In this document: piece after piece, positions 40,562 through 49,571 of the stretch
Layout of the letters: the number at the start of each line of letters is the position of its first letter
How positions within the stretch are numbered: position 1 is the stretch's first letter
From: Rubrivivax sp.
GTDB taxonomy: Bacteria; Pseudomonadota; Gammaproteobacteria; Burkholderiales; Burkholderiaceae_C
Direction: 5' to 3'
Length of the DNA: 64,000 bases
Assembly (NCBI GenBank): GCA_030681795.1
Contig: JAUXRG010000078.1
Span: 124,001 to 188,000 of the forward strand
Made by a program: the position numbers and the translations under genes
The notes under the pieces: model-generated
Databases searched by the model: none
Told to the model about the DNA's origin: nothing
The model's input: only the letters and a program-made list of their open reading frames with translations

Positions 40562-41676
40562 CAACGGATCTCCTTGCGAAACACCAGGATCGCCAGCGTG
40601 AGGCCCGCGACCGCGAAGGCGATCATCAGCAGCCCCTGGATGCGCAGCACGTCGGCGTCCACGCCCTTGAGGAAGATGCCGCGCGTGACCACCAGGAAGT
40701 AGCGCGCCGGCACCAGGTAGGTCACGGTCTGCAACGCCCTGGGCATGACGTCGATCGAATACATGAAGCCCGACAGCAGGAACGCCGGCAGGAAGGTGGT
40801 GACCATCGCCATCTGCGTGGCCAGCAGCTGCGAGCGTGCCACCGCCGAGATGAAGATGCCCAGGCCGAGTGCGCCGATCAGGAAGGCGGTGGACAGCGCC
40901 ATCAGCAGCCACGCCGAGCCGTGGAACGGCACGCCGAACAACCACACACCCAGTACCGCGCTGAGCACCACGTCGGCCAGGCCGATGGCGATGTAGGGCA
41001 GCAGCTTGCCCAGCACGACTTCGGCGCGCGTCACCGGCGTGGCGGCGAGCTGTTCCATGGTGCCGCGCTCCCACTCGCGCGCGATGGTCAGCGAGGTCAG
41101 CATTGCGGCGACGATCATCATGATCACCGCGATCAGCCCCGGCACGATCATGTTGCGCGAGGTGAGTTCTTCGTTGTACCAAACGCGGCTGTCGGCGCTG
41201 ACCGGCCGCGTGGCGATGCGGCCATCGAGCTGGGCCGCGAGCGAGTACGACTGCGCGATCGCGCGTGCGTAAGCCAGCACGATGGTGGCGCTGTTGGCGT
41301 CCGATCCGTCGACGACGGCCTGCACCTGCGCGGATTCGTTGTTGCCCAGCTTGCGGCCGAAGTCAGGCGGGATCACGAGCACCAGTTGCGCCTGGCCCTG
41401 ATCGAGCAGCGCGCCGATGTCGCTGGTGCGCGCTATGGCTGCGCTGAATTCGAAATAGCCCGAAGAGCGAAAGGCGTCGATCAGCTCGCGCGAGGACGCC
41501 GAGTTGTCCTGGTCGAGCACCGCCGTCCTGATGTTGCGAACGTCGAAGCTGATGGCGTAACCGAACAGGATCAGCAGCAGCAGCGGCAGCAGGAAGGCGA
41601 GGATCAGGCTGCGCGTGTCGCGCCTGAGCTGGATCACCTCCTTGCGTGCCATCGCCCACAGGCGCATCAGGTTCAT
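40561..41676 (-). CDS. ybhS: ABC-2 exporter permease, YbhS-like
   Basis: 371 residues from ATG 41676 (MNLMRLWAMARKEVIQLRRD). It has the same topology as its neighbour: LILAFLLPLLLLILFGYAISF, a large periplasmic loop, then AREWERGTMEQLAATPVTRAE and five further segments. The first 23 residues in the ORF track overlap the ATPase gene and were discarded. The gap to the upstream ATPase is 19 bases, the only non-overlapping junction in the operon. The gene ends in a TGATG overlap with the ybhR-like gene. Confidence 0.9.
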   Translation of the reverse strand: MNLMRLWAMARKEVIQLRRDTRSLILAFLLPLLLLILFGYAISFDVRNIRTAVLDQDNSASSRELIDAFRSSGYFEFSAAIARTSDIGALLDQGQAQLVLVIPPDFGRKLGNNESAQVQAVVDGSDANSATIVLAYARAIAQSYSLAAQLDGRIATRPVSADSRVWYNEELTSRNMIVPGLIAVIMMIVAAMLTSLTIAREWERGTMEQLAATPVTRAEVVLGKLLPYIAIGLADVVLSAVLGVWLFGVPFHGSAWLLMALSTAFLIGALGLGIFISAVARSQLLATQMAMVTTFLPAFLLSGFMYSIDVMPRALQTVTYLVPARYFLVVTRGIFLKGVDADVLRIQGLLMIAFAVAGLTLAILVFRKEIR

Positions 41677-41695
41677 CGCCGCCGCCCCCAGCCGA

Positions 41696-42645
<950 letters not shown>

Positions 42646-42649
<4 letters not shown>

Positions 42650-43605
42650 GCCGCCTCCGCCATGCGTTCGATGAAGACGTCTTCCATCGACGGTGGCGCG
42701 CCGTGCAACTCGCCCGGCACCAGCCCCGCTTCGCGCAGCGCGGCGTCTATCAGCGGGCCATCGGTGGCCACCGATGCCACCGTGACGTGCAGCTTGTTGC
42801 CGAACAGCGCCGCACGCCGCACGCGCGGATGGGTGCGCAGCAGGTCGCGCGCGGCGCGTACCGGCTCGACCTGCACCACCAGCACTTCGCCGGTAAGTGC
42901 CTGCTGCAACGCAACGGGCGTGTCGAGCGCGAGCAGCTTGCCCTGGTGCAGTAGCGCGACACGGTCGAATCGCTCGGCTTCGTCCATGTAGGCGGTGCTC
43001 ACCACCACGGTGACGCCCTGCGCCACCATGTCGTGCACGATCAGCCAGAGGTCGCGGCGCGAGATCGGATCGACACCGAAGGTCGGTTCGTCGAGCAGCA
43101 GGATCTTCGGCTGGTGGATCAGCGCACACGACAGGCCGAGCTTCTGCTTCATGCCACCCGACAACTTGCCGGCCAGACGGTCCTTGAAGGGCGCGAGATT
43201 CGAGAAGTGGAACAGCCGCTCCAGGCGGGCCGCGCGTTCCTGCTTCGGCACCCGGTAGAGGTCGGCGTAGAAGTGCAGGTTTTCGAGCACCGTCAGGTCG
43301 GCGTACAGGCCGAAGCGCTGCGACATGTAGGCGATTTCGTGCTTCACGCCTTCCGGGTCGTGCACCACGCTCACGCCGCCCATCACGGCGTCTCCCGACG
43401 AGGGTTTCAGCACGCCTGCGAGCATGCGCAGGGTGGTCGTCTTGCCGGCGCCGTCGGGGCCGACCAGGCCGAACAGCTCACCGCTGGCGACATCGAAACT
43501 CAGGCCATCGACCGCGCTGGTGGTGCCGAAGCGGCGCGTCAGGCCCTGCACGCGGATCGCGGGTTCGGTCGTGCTGGCGATGGCAGAGGCCGTCATGGCG
43601 ATCAT
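42646..43605 (-). CDS. ybhF: ABC exporter ATPase, first half of a split YbhF
   Basis: 319 residues. Walker A reads GPDGAGKTTT, the Asp variant also seen in YbhF N-terminal domains; the signature is LSGGMKQKL, Walker B ILLLDEPTFGVD. The usual switch His is replaced by Ala (VVSTAYMDEAE), so this site may be catalytically weaker than its partner, which keeps its His. The ATG overlaps the stop of the HlyD gene (ATGA) and its own stop overlaps the next ATPase (GTGA). It probably forms an asymmetric heterodimer with the downstream ATPase. Confidence 0.9.
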
Positions 43606-44612
43606 GGCAATGGGGCATCCAGGCGCACATCGGCCGGCATGCCAGGCTTGAGTTCGAAGGCGGCGTCGCCCGCCACCCGCACCTTGACGGCGTAGACCAG
43701 CTTCACGCGTTCCTCGGTGGTCTGCACGGTCTTCGGGGTGAACTCCGCCGCCGAGGCGATGAACACGACCTCGCCGCCATAGGTCTTGCCGGCGAAGCTG
43801 TCGGCCGTGATCGAGGCCTTGGCGCCCAGCCGCACCTGGCCGATGCGGTTTTCCGGCACGTAGATGCGCACCCAGCGGTCGTCGGGATTCATCAGCGTGA
43901 ATACCGGTGCGCCGGGCGCGACGGTTTCGCCAGGCTCGCGATGGCGCACCGTGACGACGCCGCCGAAAGGCGCATGAACCACCATGTTGGCCAGCGTCGC
44001 GTCGATGGGTTTGACCGCCGCTTCGGCCTGCGCCACCTGCGCGCGCTGCACCTCGATCTTCTCGCGCCGGGTGCCCGTTTGCAGGATGCGCAGCTGCTGG
44101 CGCGCCTGCTCGTGCTGGCTGGTGGCCACGTCGAAAGCCGTGCGTGCCTTGTCCAGGCTCTCGGCGCCGACGGCGCCCCCCTCGAACAGGCGCTTGGCGC
44201 GTTCGACGTCGCGTCGCGTGTCGGCCAGCCGGTCGGCGGCGACGGCGAGCGCAGCCCGCCCTTGCGCGACCTCCTCGCCGCGGAATCCACTTTGCAGTTC
44301 ACGCAGCACGGCCTGCGCGGCAGCGGTCTGGGCCAGCGCCTGTTCGCGGCGCGCCAGCATTTCGGTGCGGTCCAGTCGGCCCAGTTCGTCGCCCTTCTTG
44401 ACCGTCTGGCCTTCGCGGGATCCAAGCGACTCGATGCGGCCAGCGCTCTGGAATCCGAGCTGGGCTTCGGTGGCCTCGACCGTGCCGGAGGCGATCAGAC
44501 CGGTCTCGCCGCGGTCGAGAAGGCGGGGCACGATGAGGAACGCCAGGCCGGCGATCGCCGCGAGCGCAACGATGATCAGGATCGGCTTCACGATCCGCGC
44601 GGAAGGTTTCAT
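43602..44612 (-). CDS. ybhG: HlyD/YbhG-type periplasmic adaptor
   Basis: 336 residues. An N-terminal membrane anchor (ILIIVALAAIAGLAFLIVP) is followed by the biotinyl-lipoyl half-motif, a long alpha-helical hairpin (about 90-190, ARREQALAQTAAAQAVLREL to AQAEAAVKPIDATLANM), the second lipoyl half (VVHAPFGGVVTVRHREPGE) and a beta-barrel domain. It bridges the inner-membrane ABC exporter to the TolC-like channel. The ATG overlaps the tolC stop (ATGA), and its own stop overlaps the ATPase start. Confidence 0.92.
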   Translation of the reverse strand: MKPSARIVKPILIIVALAAIAGLAFLIVPRLLDRGETGLIASGTVEATEAQLGFQSAGRIESLGSREGQTVKKGDELGRLDRTEMLARREQALAQTAAAQAVLRELQSGFRGEEVAQGRAALAVAADRLADTRRDVERAKRLFEGGAVGAESLDKARTAFDVATSQHEQARQQLRILQTGTRREKIEVQRAQVAQAEAAVKPIDATLANMVVHAPFGGVVTVRHREPGETVAPGAPVFTLMNPDDRWVRIYVPENRIGQVRLGAKASITADSFAGKTYGGEVVFIASAAEFTPKTVQTTEERVKLVYAVKVRVAGDAAFELKPGMPADVRLDAPLP

Positions 44613-46045
44613 GGTTTGTTGCGCTCCACGGTGCTCTTGCCGTCCGGCGTGCCGGTGTCCGGCGCCACCAGCGTGACGACGCGTTCCAGGCTGAGCGCGC
44701 CGGTGGCGCGCAGCAGGCCGAAGCGGGTGGTGATCAGATCGAACTGCGCCTGTAGCCGGTCGGCCTGCGCGCCGAGCAGCGCCGTCTCGGCACTCAGCAC
44801 ATCGCTGACCAGGCCCACGCCATGTTCGAGCTTGAGGGTCTCGATCGCCAGTGCCTCGCCGGCTTCGGCGATGCCAGTCGCCGTCACGCGCAGGCGCGAC
44901 CCGGCTTCGGCGTGTGCGTTCCAGGCATCTTCGACCTGCTTGTCGACCTCCAGCTGCGTTTGTTGCGCCGCCAGTTCGGCCTGGCGCCGCGCGGTCGCCG
45001 CCTCGTCCACGCGCGCGCGGCGCAGGCCGCCGTCGAACAGCGGCATGCTGAGCTGCACGCCGACGCTCCAGTCGCCATAGAAGCGGGCGCTGCTGCCGCT
45101 GCGCTCGTGCAGGCCGCTTACGAGTGAAGCCGTGGGCCGCTGTTCGCCACGCGCGATCTCTTCCCTGGCCAGGCCGGCGGAACTTTGTCGCTGGGCAATC
45201 TGCAATTCGGGGCGCTGCGCCTGCGCCTGCTGCCGCAGTTGTTCGAGGCTCCCGTCCGGCGCCCAGGCGGCTACATAGCGCGTCAGCGCCGGCGCTTGCG
45301 CGGGGCGCGGCACGCCCGCGAGTTGATAGAGCAGCGTCCAGGCCTCGCGGCCGCGGTTTTCGATCTGCAAGCGGTCGTGGCGCGCCTTGGTCAACAGCGT
45401 GGTGATCCTGAGTGGGTCGAGCTTGCCGGTCTTGCCGGCGTCGCGCAGCAGGGTGGCGCGCTGCAGTTGCGCTTCCAGCGAAGCGATACGCGCCGCGTAG
45501 ACCTGCGCCAGTGCGTCGAGTTGCTGGATCTTGAAGTAGACGGAGCTGACATTGAAGGTCAGTTCCTGCGCACCCAGGCGCTCGCGCTCGCGCGCGATCT
45601 GCTGCCCCAGATCGGCGAGCACGACGCCCTGGGCGAGCCTGCCGCCGGTGTACAGCGGCAGCTTGAGCGCCAGGCCCAGGTCGACGACGGTGTTGTCCAG
45701 CGGCGGGAAGACGCCCGCTTCGCGGATGCCGTGCACGAAGGTGGGGTAGCCGTAGCGCGTGGCGCTGGCACCGGCGTCGAGCGCCGGGCTCTTTGCAGCG
45801 CGCGCGGCTTGCCGGGCCGCGCCGGCGCGGTCGATTTCGAGCCGCTGCGACAGCTGTTGCGGGTTTTGCGCCAGGGCTTGCTGAATCGCCTCGGGCAGGC
45901 TCAGCGCGGTGGTTTGTGCAGGGCTGGCCTGCGCTGCGGCGGCGAGCGCCAAGGCGGTCCACAGGTGTCGCCACAGGCCGGCGCCGGGACCCGTACCTTG
46001 CCCGTTACCTTGCCCGGTACCTGGAACGCACGGGCGGGTGTTCAT
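44609..46045 (-). CDS. TolC-family outer-membrane efflux protein
   Basis: 478 residues with two repeated OEP regions of long helices (LSLPEAIQQALAQNPQQLSQRLEIDRAG and a second copy from about residue 255). These form the trimeric outer-membrane channel. The signal peptide is unusual: a 24-residue Gly/Gln-rich leader (PGTGQGNGQGTGPGAG), coded by a 12-base tandem repeat, precedes the hydrophobic core LWTALALAAAAQASPAQ. The ATG overlaps the regulator stop (ATGA), so the start is probably right. The E. coli cec/ybh operon has no tolC of its own; here the complete trans-envelope pump is encoded in one unit. Confidence 0.91.
   Translation of the reverse strand: MNTRPCVPGTGQGNGQGTGPGAGLWRHLWTALALAAAAQASPAQTTALSLPEAIQQALAQNPQQLSQRLEIDRAGAARQAARAAKSPALDAGASATRYGYPTFVHGIREAGVFPPLDNTVVDLGLALKLPLYTGGRLAQGVVLADLGQQIARERERLGAQELTFNVSSVYFKIQQLDALAQVYAARIASLEAQLQRATLLRDAGKTGKLDPLRITTLLTKARHDRLQIENRGREAWTLLYQLAGVPRPAQAPALTRYVAAWAPDGSLEQLRQQAQAQRPELQIAQRQSSAGLAREEIARGEQRPTASLVSGLHERSGSSARFYGDWSVGVQLSMPLFDGGLRRARVDEAATARRQAELAAQQTQLEVDKQVEDAWNAHAEAGSRLRVTATGIAEAGEALAIETLKLEHGVGLVSDVLSAETALLGAQADRLQAQFDLITTRFGLLRATGALSLERVVTLVAPDTGTPDGKSTVERNKP
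45994..46024 (-). repeat. 12-base tandem repeat in the tolC leader
   Basis: The unit TACCTTGCCCGT / TACCTTGCCCGG is followed by a partial third copy TACCTGG (plus-strand spelling). It is in frame, coding the alternating Gly-Gln/Asn/Thr stretch before the signal-peptide core, and could change length by slippage without shifting the frame. Confidence 0.75.
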
Positions 46046-46734
46046 CGGGCGTTCTTCCCTGCGTCGGCCCGCGGGCCCGGTTGCGATCGCGGCGCCGCGC
46101 GGGGGTGTGCCACGGCGCTGGGGTTCGGGCCGGCGCTCGCGATGCCCCGGCGGTAGATCGCAAAGGCGCCCGGCGCCAAGGTGCGCACGCCTTCGAGCTT
46201 GCCGCCCAGCATGGCCTGCATCACCAGGCCCTGCACCATGCCGATGAACAGCGTGGCGGCCGCGACGGCATCGACCTGCGCCTCGATCTCGCCCTGGGTC
46301 TGGCCTTGCTCGATCAGCACCTGCAGGCGCTCACCGTAGCGGCGCATCAGTTGCTGTGCCATGCGCTTGGCGGGCGACGGCTGGGCGCGCTGCAACTCAC
46401 CGAACATCATGCGCGGTACGCCCGGGTGTTTGGCCACGAATTCGATATGCGCCAGGAAGACGGCCTCCAGTGCGGCCAACGGCGATGCGACGCCTTTCGC
46501 GGCACTGTCCGTGCGGGCCAGCAGCCGGTCGCTGACCCAACCGATCACGGCTTCCCAGATCGAATCCTTGGTCGGGAAGTGCCTGAACAGCGCGCCCTGG
46601 GTCAGGTTCATGTGCTCGGCGATCGCCGTCGTGGTGATTTCGCCCGGACTGCCCTGCCCGGCCAGCGCGACGACCGTCTCTATCGTGAGGGCTCGGCGCT
46701 CCTCGGCGGGCAGGCGTGTGGCTTCGGTGGACAT
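46042..46734 (-). CDS. TetR-family regulator of the efflux operon (CecR-like)
   Basis: 230 residues. The N-terminal helix-turn-helix is complete (ITTTAIAEHMNLTQGALFRHFPTKDSIWEAV), followed by a TetR ligand-binding domain (AHIEFVAKHPGVPRMMFGELQ). A ~35-residue Pro/Ala/Arg-rich tail (VAHPRAAPRSQPGPRADAG) is not part of the fold. It is the first gene of the operon, like cecR before ybhGFSR in E. coli, and its stop overlaps tolC. The inverted repeat 15 bases upstream is the probable operator, implying autorepression of the whole operon. A GGAGAG ribosome-binding site precedes the ATG. Confidence 0.92.
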   Translation of the reverse strand: MSTEATRLPAEERRALTIETVVALAGQGSPGEITTTAIAEHMNLTQGALFRHFPTKDSIWEAVIGWVSDRLLARTDSAAKGVASPLAALEAVFLAHIEFVAKHPGVPRMMFGELQRAQPSPAKRMAQQLMRRYGERLQVLIEQGQTQGEIEAQVDAVAAATLFIGMVQGLVMQAMLGGKLEGVRTLAPGAFAIYRRGIASAGPNPSAVAHPRAAPRSQPGPRADAGKNAR

Positions 46735-46748
46735 CGTGGCACTCTCCG

Positions 46749-46776
46749 TTTAGTGAGTAGTCTACTACTTACTTAA
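46749..46776. promoter_or_regulatory. inverted repeat, likely TetR operator
   Basis: The 28-base element reads TTTAGTGAGTAGTC then TACTACTTACTTAA. Eleven of its 14 mirrored pairs match, with the strongest core AGTAG/CTACT. It lies 15 bases upstream of the tetR start and is AT-rich in a GC-rich neighbourhood. Its size and location fit a TetR dimer site overlapping the promoter. It also lies 45 bases upstream of the divergent gene, which it might control. Confidence 0.7.
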
Positions 46777-46821
46777 ATCACTCTGCCGTGCTTCGAGCCG
46801 CAGCTGGCAGACTCGGCACCC

Positions 46822-48066
46822 ATGCACACCCTGTGGAAGTGGCTGACCCTGGCCCTGCTCGCGCTGCTGCTGGCAGCGGCGCTCGCATTGGCGCTGGCCG
46901 TGCAGGGCGCGCCGCGAGTGGCGCCGCGCGAGGACATCTCCCCGGCCGATGTGGACCGCGCCGTGGCCATGATGAAACTGCACGACCCGCGCCATGCGCC
47001 GCCCGGGCCACTGCGCCGGGCCGTGCTGCGCGAGAGGGACATCGACCTGCTCGTCTACCAGGCGGCGCGCCGGTGGCTGGCGGCGAGCACCCGAGTGCGG
47101 TTGGAGCCGGGCCGGCTGATCGTGCAGGCCAGCTTTGCCGCGCCGCTGGGGCGCTGGCTGAACGTGACGCTGTGGCTGCGCCAGGGGGCGGCATGGCCGG
47201 AGGTGGAACGCCTGCGCGTCGGCCGTCTGCCGCTGCCGGCGGCGCTCGCCCCGCCGCTGCTGCGCGCCCTGGTGCAACGCCACGGCATGCAGACCACGGC
47301 GCTGCTCGCGCTGGATGCGATCGAACATGTGACCCTTGCCCGCGGGCAGCTGATGGTGAGCTACCGCCTGGCCGCGGACACCACGGACCGGCTGCGCGCG
47401 GCACTCGTGACACCCGCCGACCAGGAGCGGCTGCGCGCGTACAACGAACGCCTGACGCAGATCACCCAGGCCACCGCGGGCGACCGGGTCTCGCTGGCGC
47501 AACTGCTGCCGCCGCTGCTCGCGCTGGCGGCCGAGCGCACGGCCGCCGGCAGGGAGGCGGCCGAGGAGAACCGCGCCGCGCTGCGGACGCTGACCTTCTT
47601 CGCCAACCACCGCCCGCTTGGGCTGATGGTGCCGGCGGCGCACCAATGGCCGCAGCCGCGGCCGCTGGTCGTGACGCTGCAGCGGCGCGAGGACTTCCCG
47701 CTGCACTTCCTGATCTCGGCACTCATCGCCGCCGAGGCCGGCACGCCGCTGGCCGACGCCGTCGGCCTGTGGAAGGAACTGGCCGACGCGCGCCGCGGTG
47801 GCAGCGGATTCAGCTTCAACGATCTCGCCGCCGACCGCGCAGGCACCCGCCTCGGTGAGCTCGCCGTGCGCGACCCGGCGCGGCTGCAGTCACGCCTGGC
47901 GCCCAGTACCCGCGAGGACGACTTCATGCCCGACGCCAGCGACCTGCCGGAATTCCTGCCCGAGGCCGAGATCGATGCCCGCTATGGCGGGGTCGGCGGC
48001 ACCGCATTCAAGCGCATGGCGGCCGACATCGAGGCACGCATCGAAACGCTGCCACTGTTTCGTTGA
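46822..48066 (+). CDS. membrane-anchored protein of unknown function
   Basis: 414 residues. An N-terminal anchor (MHTLWKWLTLALLALLLAAALALALAV) precedes a soluble, probably periplasmic part. Visible features include a basic DNA- or lipid-neutral helical region, FFANHRPLGLMVP, a histidine-containing LHFLISALIAAEAGTPLADAVGLWKEL helix and SGFSFNDLAADRAGTRLGELA. The last two are reminiscent of a helical, possibly lytic-transglycosylase- or peptidase-like packing, but no catalytic motif could be confirmed. I do not recognise the family. It is divergent from the efflux operon and may share its regulatory region. Confidence 0.8.
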   Translation: MHTLWKWLTLALLALLLAAALALALAVQGAPRVAPREDISPADVDRAVAMMKLHDPRHAPPGPLRRAVLRERDIDLLVYQAARRWLAASTRVRLEPGRLIVQASFAAPLGRWLNVTLWLRQGAAWPEVERLRVGRLPLPAALAPPLLRALVQRHGMQTTALLALDAIEHVTLARGQLMVSYRLAADTTDRLRAALVTPADQERLRAYNERLTQITQATAGDRVSLAQLLPPLLALAAERTAAGREAAEENRAALRTLTFFANHRPLGLMVPAAHQWPQPRPLVVTLQRREDFPLHFLISALIAAEAGTPLADAVGLWKELADARRGGSGFSFNDLAADRAGTRLGELAVRDPARLQSRLAPSTREDDFMPDASDLPEFLPEAEIDARYGGVGGTAFKRMAADIEARIETLPLFR

Positions 48067-48109
48067 GCCCTGGCTCGTCGACGGGCCGGCCCGCGAGCCC
48101 CCAGTCGCA

Positions 48110-48139
48110 CGCACCGAAGGCCACGCGCACCGAAGGCCA
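48110..48139 (+). repeat. two direct copies of CGCACCGAAGGCCA
   Basis: Two identical 14-base copies with a 16-base period lie in the 82-base gap between the unknown membrane-anchored gene and the small lipoprotein gene. No hairpin or coding role was seen. Confidence 0.6.
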
Positions 48140-48148
48140 GCGCCGCGA

Positions 48149-48385
48149 TCAGTCTGGCGCGCTGGCGGCGCGCGCCACGCCGGCCTCCTGCGCCGCCTTG
48201 AACTTGTCGACCACCTGCTGCTTCTGCGCCTGCGCCTGCTTGGCCTGCTCGGCCTGCAGGGCACCCACCGTGGCGGCGCCACCTGCCACTTCGGCACCGC
48301 AGCCACTCACCGCACAGGCGGCGACCAGAATCGCCAGCCCGTGCGTGGCCTGCGCCTTCATCGGAAAACGAGTCCACAGCTTCAT
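48149..48385 (-). CDS. small lipoprotein
   Basis: 78 residues from ATG 48385, or about 70 from the in-frame ATG at 48361. The signal ends in a lipobox (ILVAACAVSGC), and the mature ~50 residues are an Ala/Gln/Lys-rich helix (LQAEQAKQAQAQKQQVVDKF) that could form a coiled coil. The pattern resembles small envelope lipoproteins of unknown function common in Burkholderiales. The longer ORF-track start extends into non-coding sequence. Confidence 0.7.
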   Translation of the reverse strand: MKLWTRFPMKAQATHGLAILVAACAVSGCGAEVAGGAATVGALQAEQAKQAQAQKQQVVDKFKAAQEAGVARAASAPD

Positions 48386-48559
48386 ATCGTTGCCACTCGG
48401 ATTGCGCGCGACGCCACCACGGCGCCGATCTGCAGGGCCATTCTGCGCGATTGCACGTGCCTCAGCGCCAAGACACGCCAAGACCCAAGCCAAGTCCCGA
48501 GGCCTGTTATCGCAGCCGAGCCGCCCTTCCTGCCGCTGCGACCTGGGTCTCGCGAACCC

Positions 48560-48579
48560 GCGTTGAGCACGCTCAACGC
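48560..48579. promoter_or_regulatory. perfect inverted repeat between divergent lipoprotein genes
   Basis: GCGTTGAG and CTCAACGC are separated by CACG: an 8-bp perfect stem 47 bases upstream of the lipoprotein start at 48627. It could be an operator or an mRNA hairpin; nothing nearby decides between these. Confidence 0.4.
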
Positions 48580-48626
48580 AGCTCGTGGCCACGCTCGTAG
48601 ATTGCTGGTGGCTCGAAGAAGGAAAA

Positions 48627-49292
48627 ATGATGAACACATCGCACATCGTTCACTCCGCCGGATGGGCTGGTTGCGGCCTGGCGGCGGCCTTGCTCTTCAC
48701 GGCAGGCTGCGCAACCCCGCCCCCCACCGTCGAGAAGATCGCATCCGTGCCTATGGGCACGGTGACGACCTACCACCGCAAGAGTTCGGGCAGCCTGGGC
48801 ACCTTCGACGGCAAAGTGGTCTGGACCCACGCCCCGGGCTCCTGGCAGGGAAAGCCCGTCGTCGCCTGGGGCGCCCCTCAGGCCGGCGTGGCGCTGCACG
48901 AGCCGGTGAACTTCGGCGTGGTGGCCACCCTGCAGCCCAGCGGCCAGCCCTCCATGTCGTATGACCCGCCCTTCAATTTCCCCTGGCCGCTGGAAGTCGG
49001 CAAGAGATGGACGACGGATCACAAGGTGACAAGGTTTCCCGCCGGCGACAGCATGATCTTGAAGGTGACCGGCCGGGTGGAGTCCCTGGAAGAGATCACC
49101 GTGCCGGCCGGCACCTTCAAGGCTTACAAGCTCATGTGGGCCAACAGCCTGGGCGAGTCCGAAACCCGGTGGATCAGCCCGGGCGACGGCATTGCCACCG
49201 TCAAGCGGCACGTCGAGCGGCGCGCCACGCACCCGCTAGGCGCGGGCGTGCTGGACGCCGAGCTGCTGTCGCGAGTGCTGCCGGCGAAGTGA
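48627..49292 (+). CDS. lipoprotein of unknown function
   Basis: 221 residues starting at the first of two adjacent ATGs after AAGAAGGAAAA. The signal peptide ends in lipobox LFTAGC-ATPPP. The mature part is mostly beta: a repeated pattern with GTVTTYHRKSSGS, FNFPWPLEVGKRW and VPAGTFKAYKLMW, the last resembling the DUF3108-like or lipocalin-like strand-turn found in several exported proteins. I cannot name the family with confidence. It is followed by a strong hairpin and the two tRNA genes on the other strand. Confidence 0.78.
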   Translation: MMNTSHIVHSAGWAGCGLAAALLFTAGCATPPPTVEKIASVPMGTVTTYHRKSSGSLGTFDGKVVWTHAPGSWQGKPVVAWGAPQAGVALHEPVNFGVVATLQPSGQPSMSYDPPFNFPWPLEVGKRWTTDHKVTRFPAGDSMILKVTGRVESLEEITVPAGTFKAYKLMWANSLGESETRWISPGDGIATVKRHVERRATHPLGAGVLDAELLSRVLPAK

Positions 49293-49337
49293 TCCGAGGG
49301 TGTTGCGCGCGGCGCGCACAGGCCGGCGCCCAGACGG

Positions 49338-49372
49338 ACAAAGGGGCCTGACATCGCTGTCAGACCCCTTGT
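49338..49372. terminator. strong hairpin, two-way terminator
   Basis: ACAAAGGGGCCTGACA and TGTCAGACCCCTTGT pair around TCGC with one C-A mismatch and one bulged A. It lies between the 3' end of tRNA-Lys(CTT) (minus strand) and the convergent lipoprotein gene. Read on the minus strand it ends CCCCTTTGT, giving a short T-rich tail after the tRNAs. Confidence 0.75.
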
Positions 49373-49381
49373 CTACTACCT

Positions 49382-49457
49382 TGGTAGGCCCTGGGAGATT
49401 CGAACTCCCGACCAACGGATTAAGAGTCCGCTGCTCTACCAGCTGAGCTAAGAGCCC
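49382..49457 (-). tRNA. tRNA-Lys(CTT)
   Basis: A 76-base cloverleaf on the minus strand: acceptor GGGCTCT, D arm GCTCAGCTGGTAGAGC, anticodon stem GCGGACT-CTT-AATCCG, T arm CGGGAGTTCGAATCTCCC, encoded ACCA end. The anticodon CTT reads AAG. A at position 37 is compatible with t6A modification. It lies 21 bases after tRNA-Lys(TTT) on the same strand. Confidence 0.96.
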
Positions 49458-49478
49458 TTAATTCTGCAACCTGTCGCG

Positions 49479-49554
49479 TGGTGGGTCGTGCGTGACTCGA
49501 ACACGCGACCAACGGATTAAAAGTCCGCTGCTCTACCGACTGAGCTAACGACCC
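49479..49554 (-). tRNA. tRNA-Lys(TTT)
   Basis: A 76-base cloverleaf on the minus strand: acceptor GGGTCGT pairs with ACGACCC, D arm GCTCAGTCGGTAGAGC, anticodon TTT within GGACT-TTT-AATCC, T arm GCGTGTTCGAGTCACGC, encoded ACCA end. It reads AAA and AAG. The anticodon arm is identical to its neighbour apart from the anticodon, suggesting an old duplication. It starts 17 bases after the tcdA stop. Confidence 0.96.
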
Positions 49555-49571
49555 GTCCGCAGAGCCTGAAA

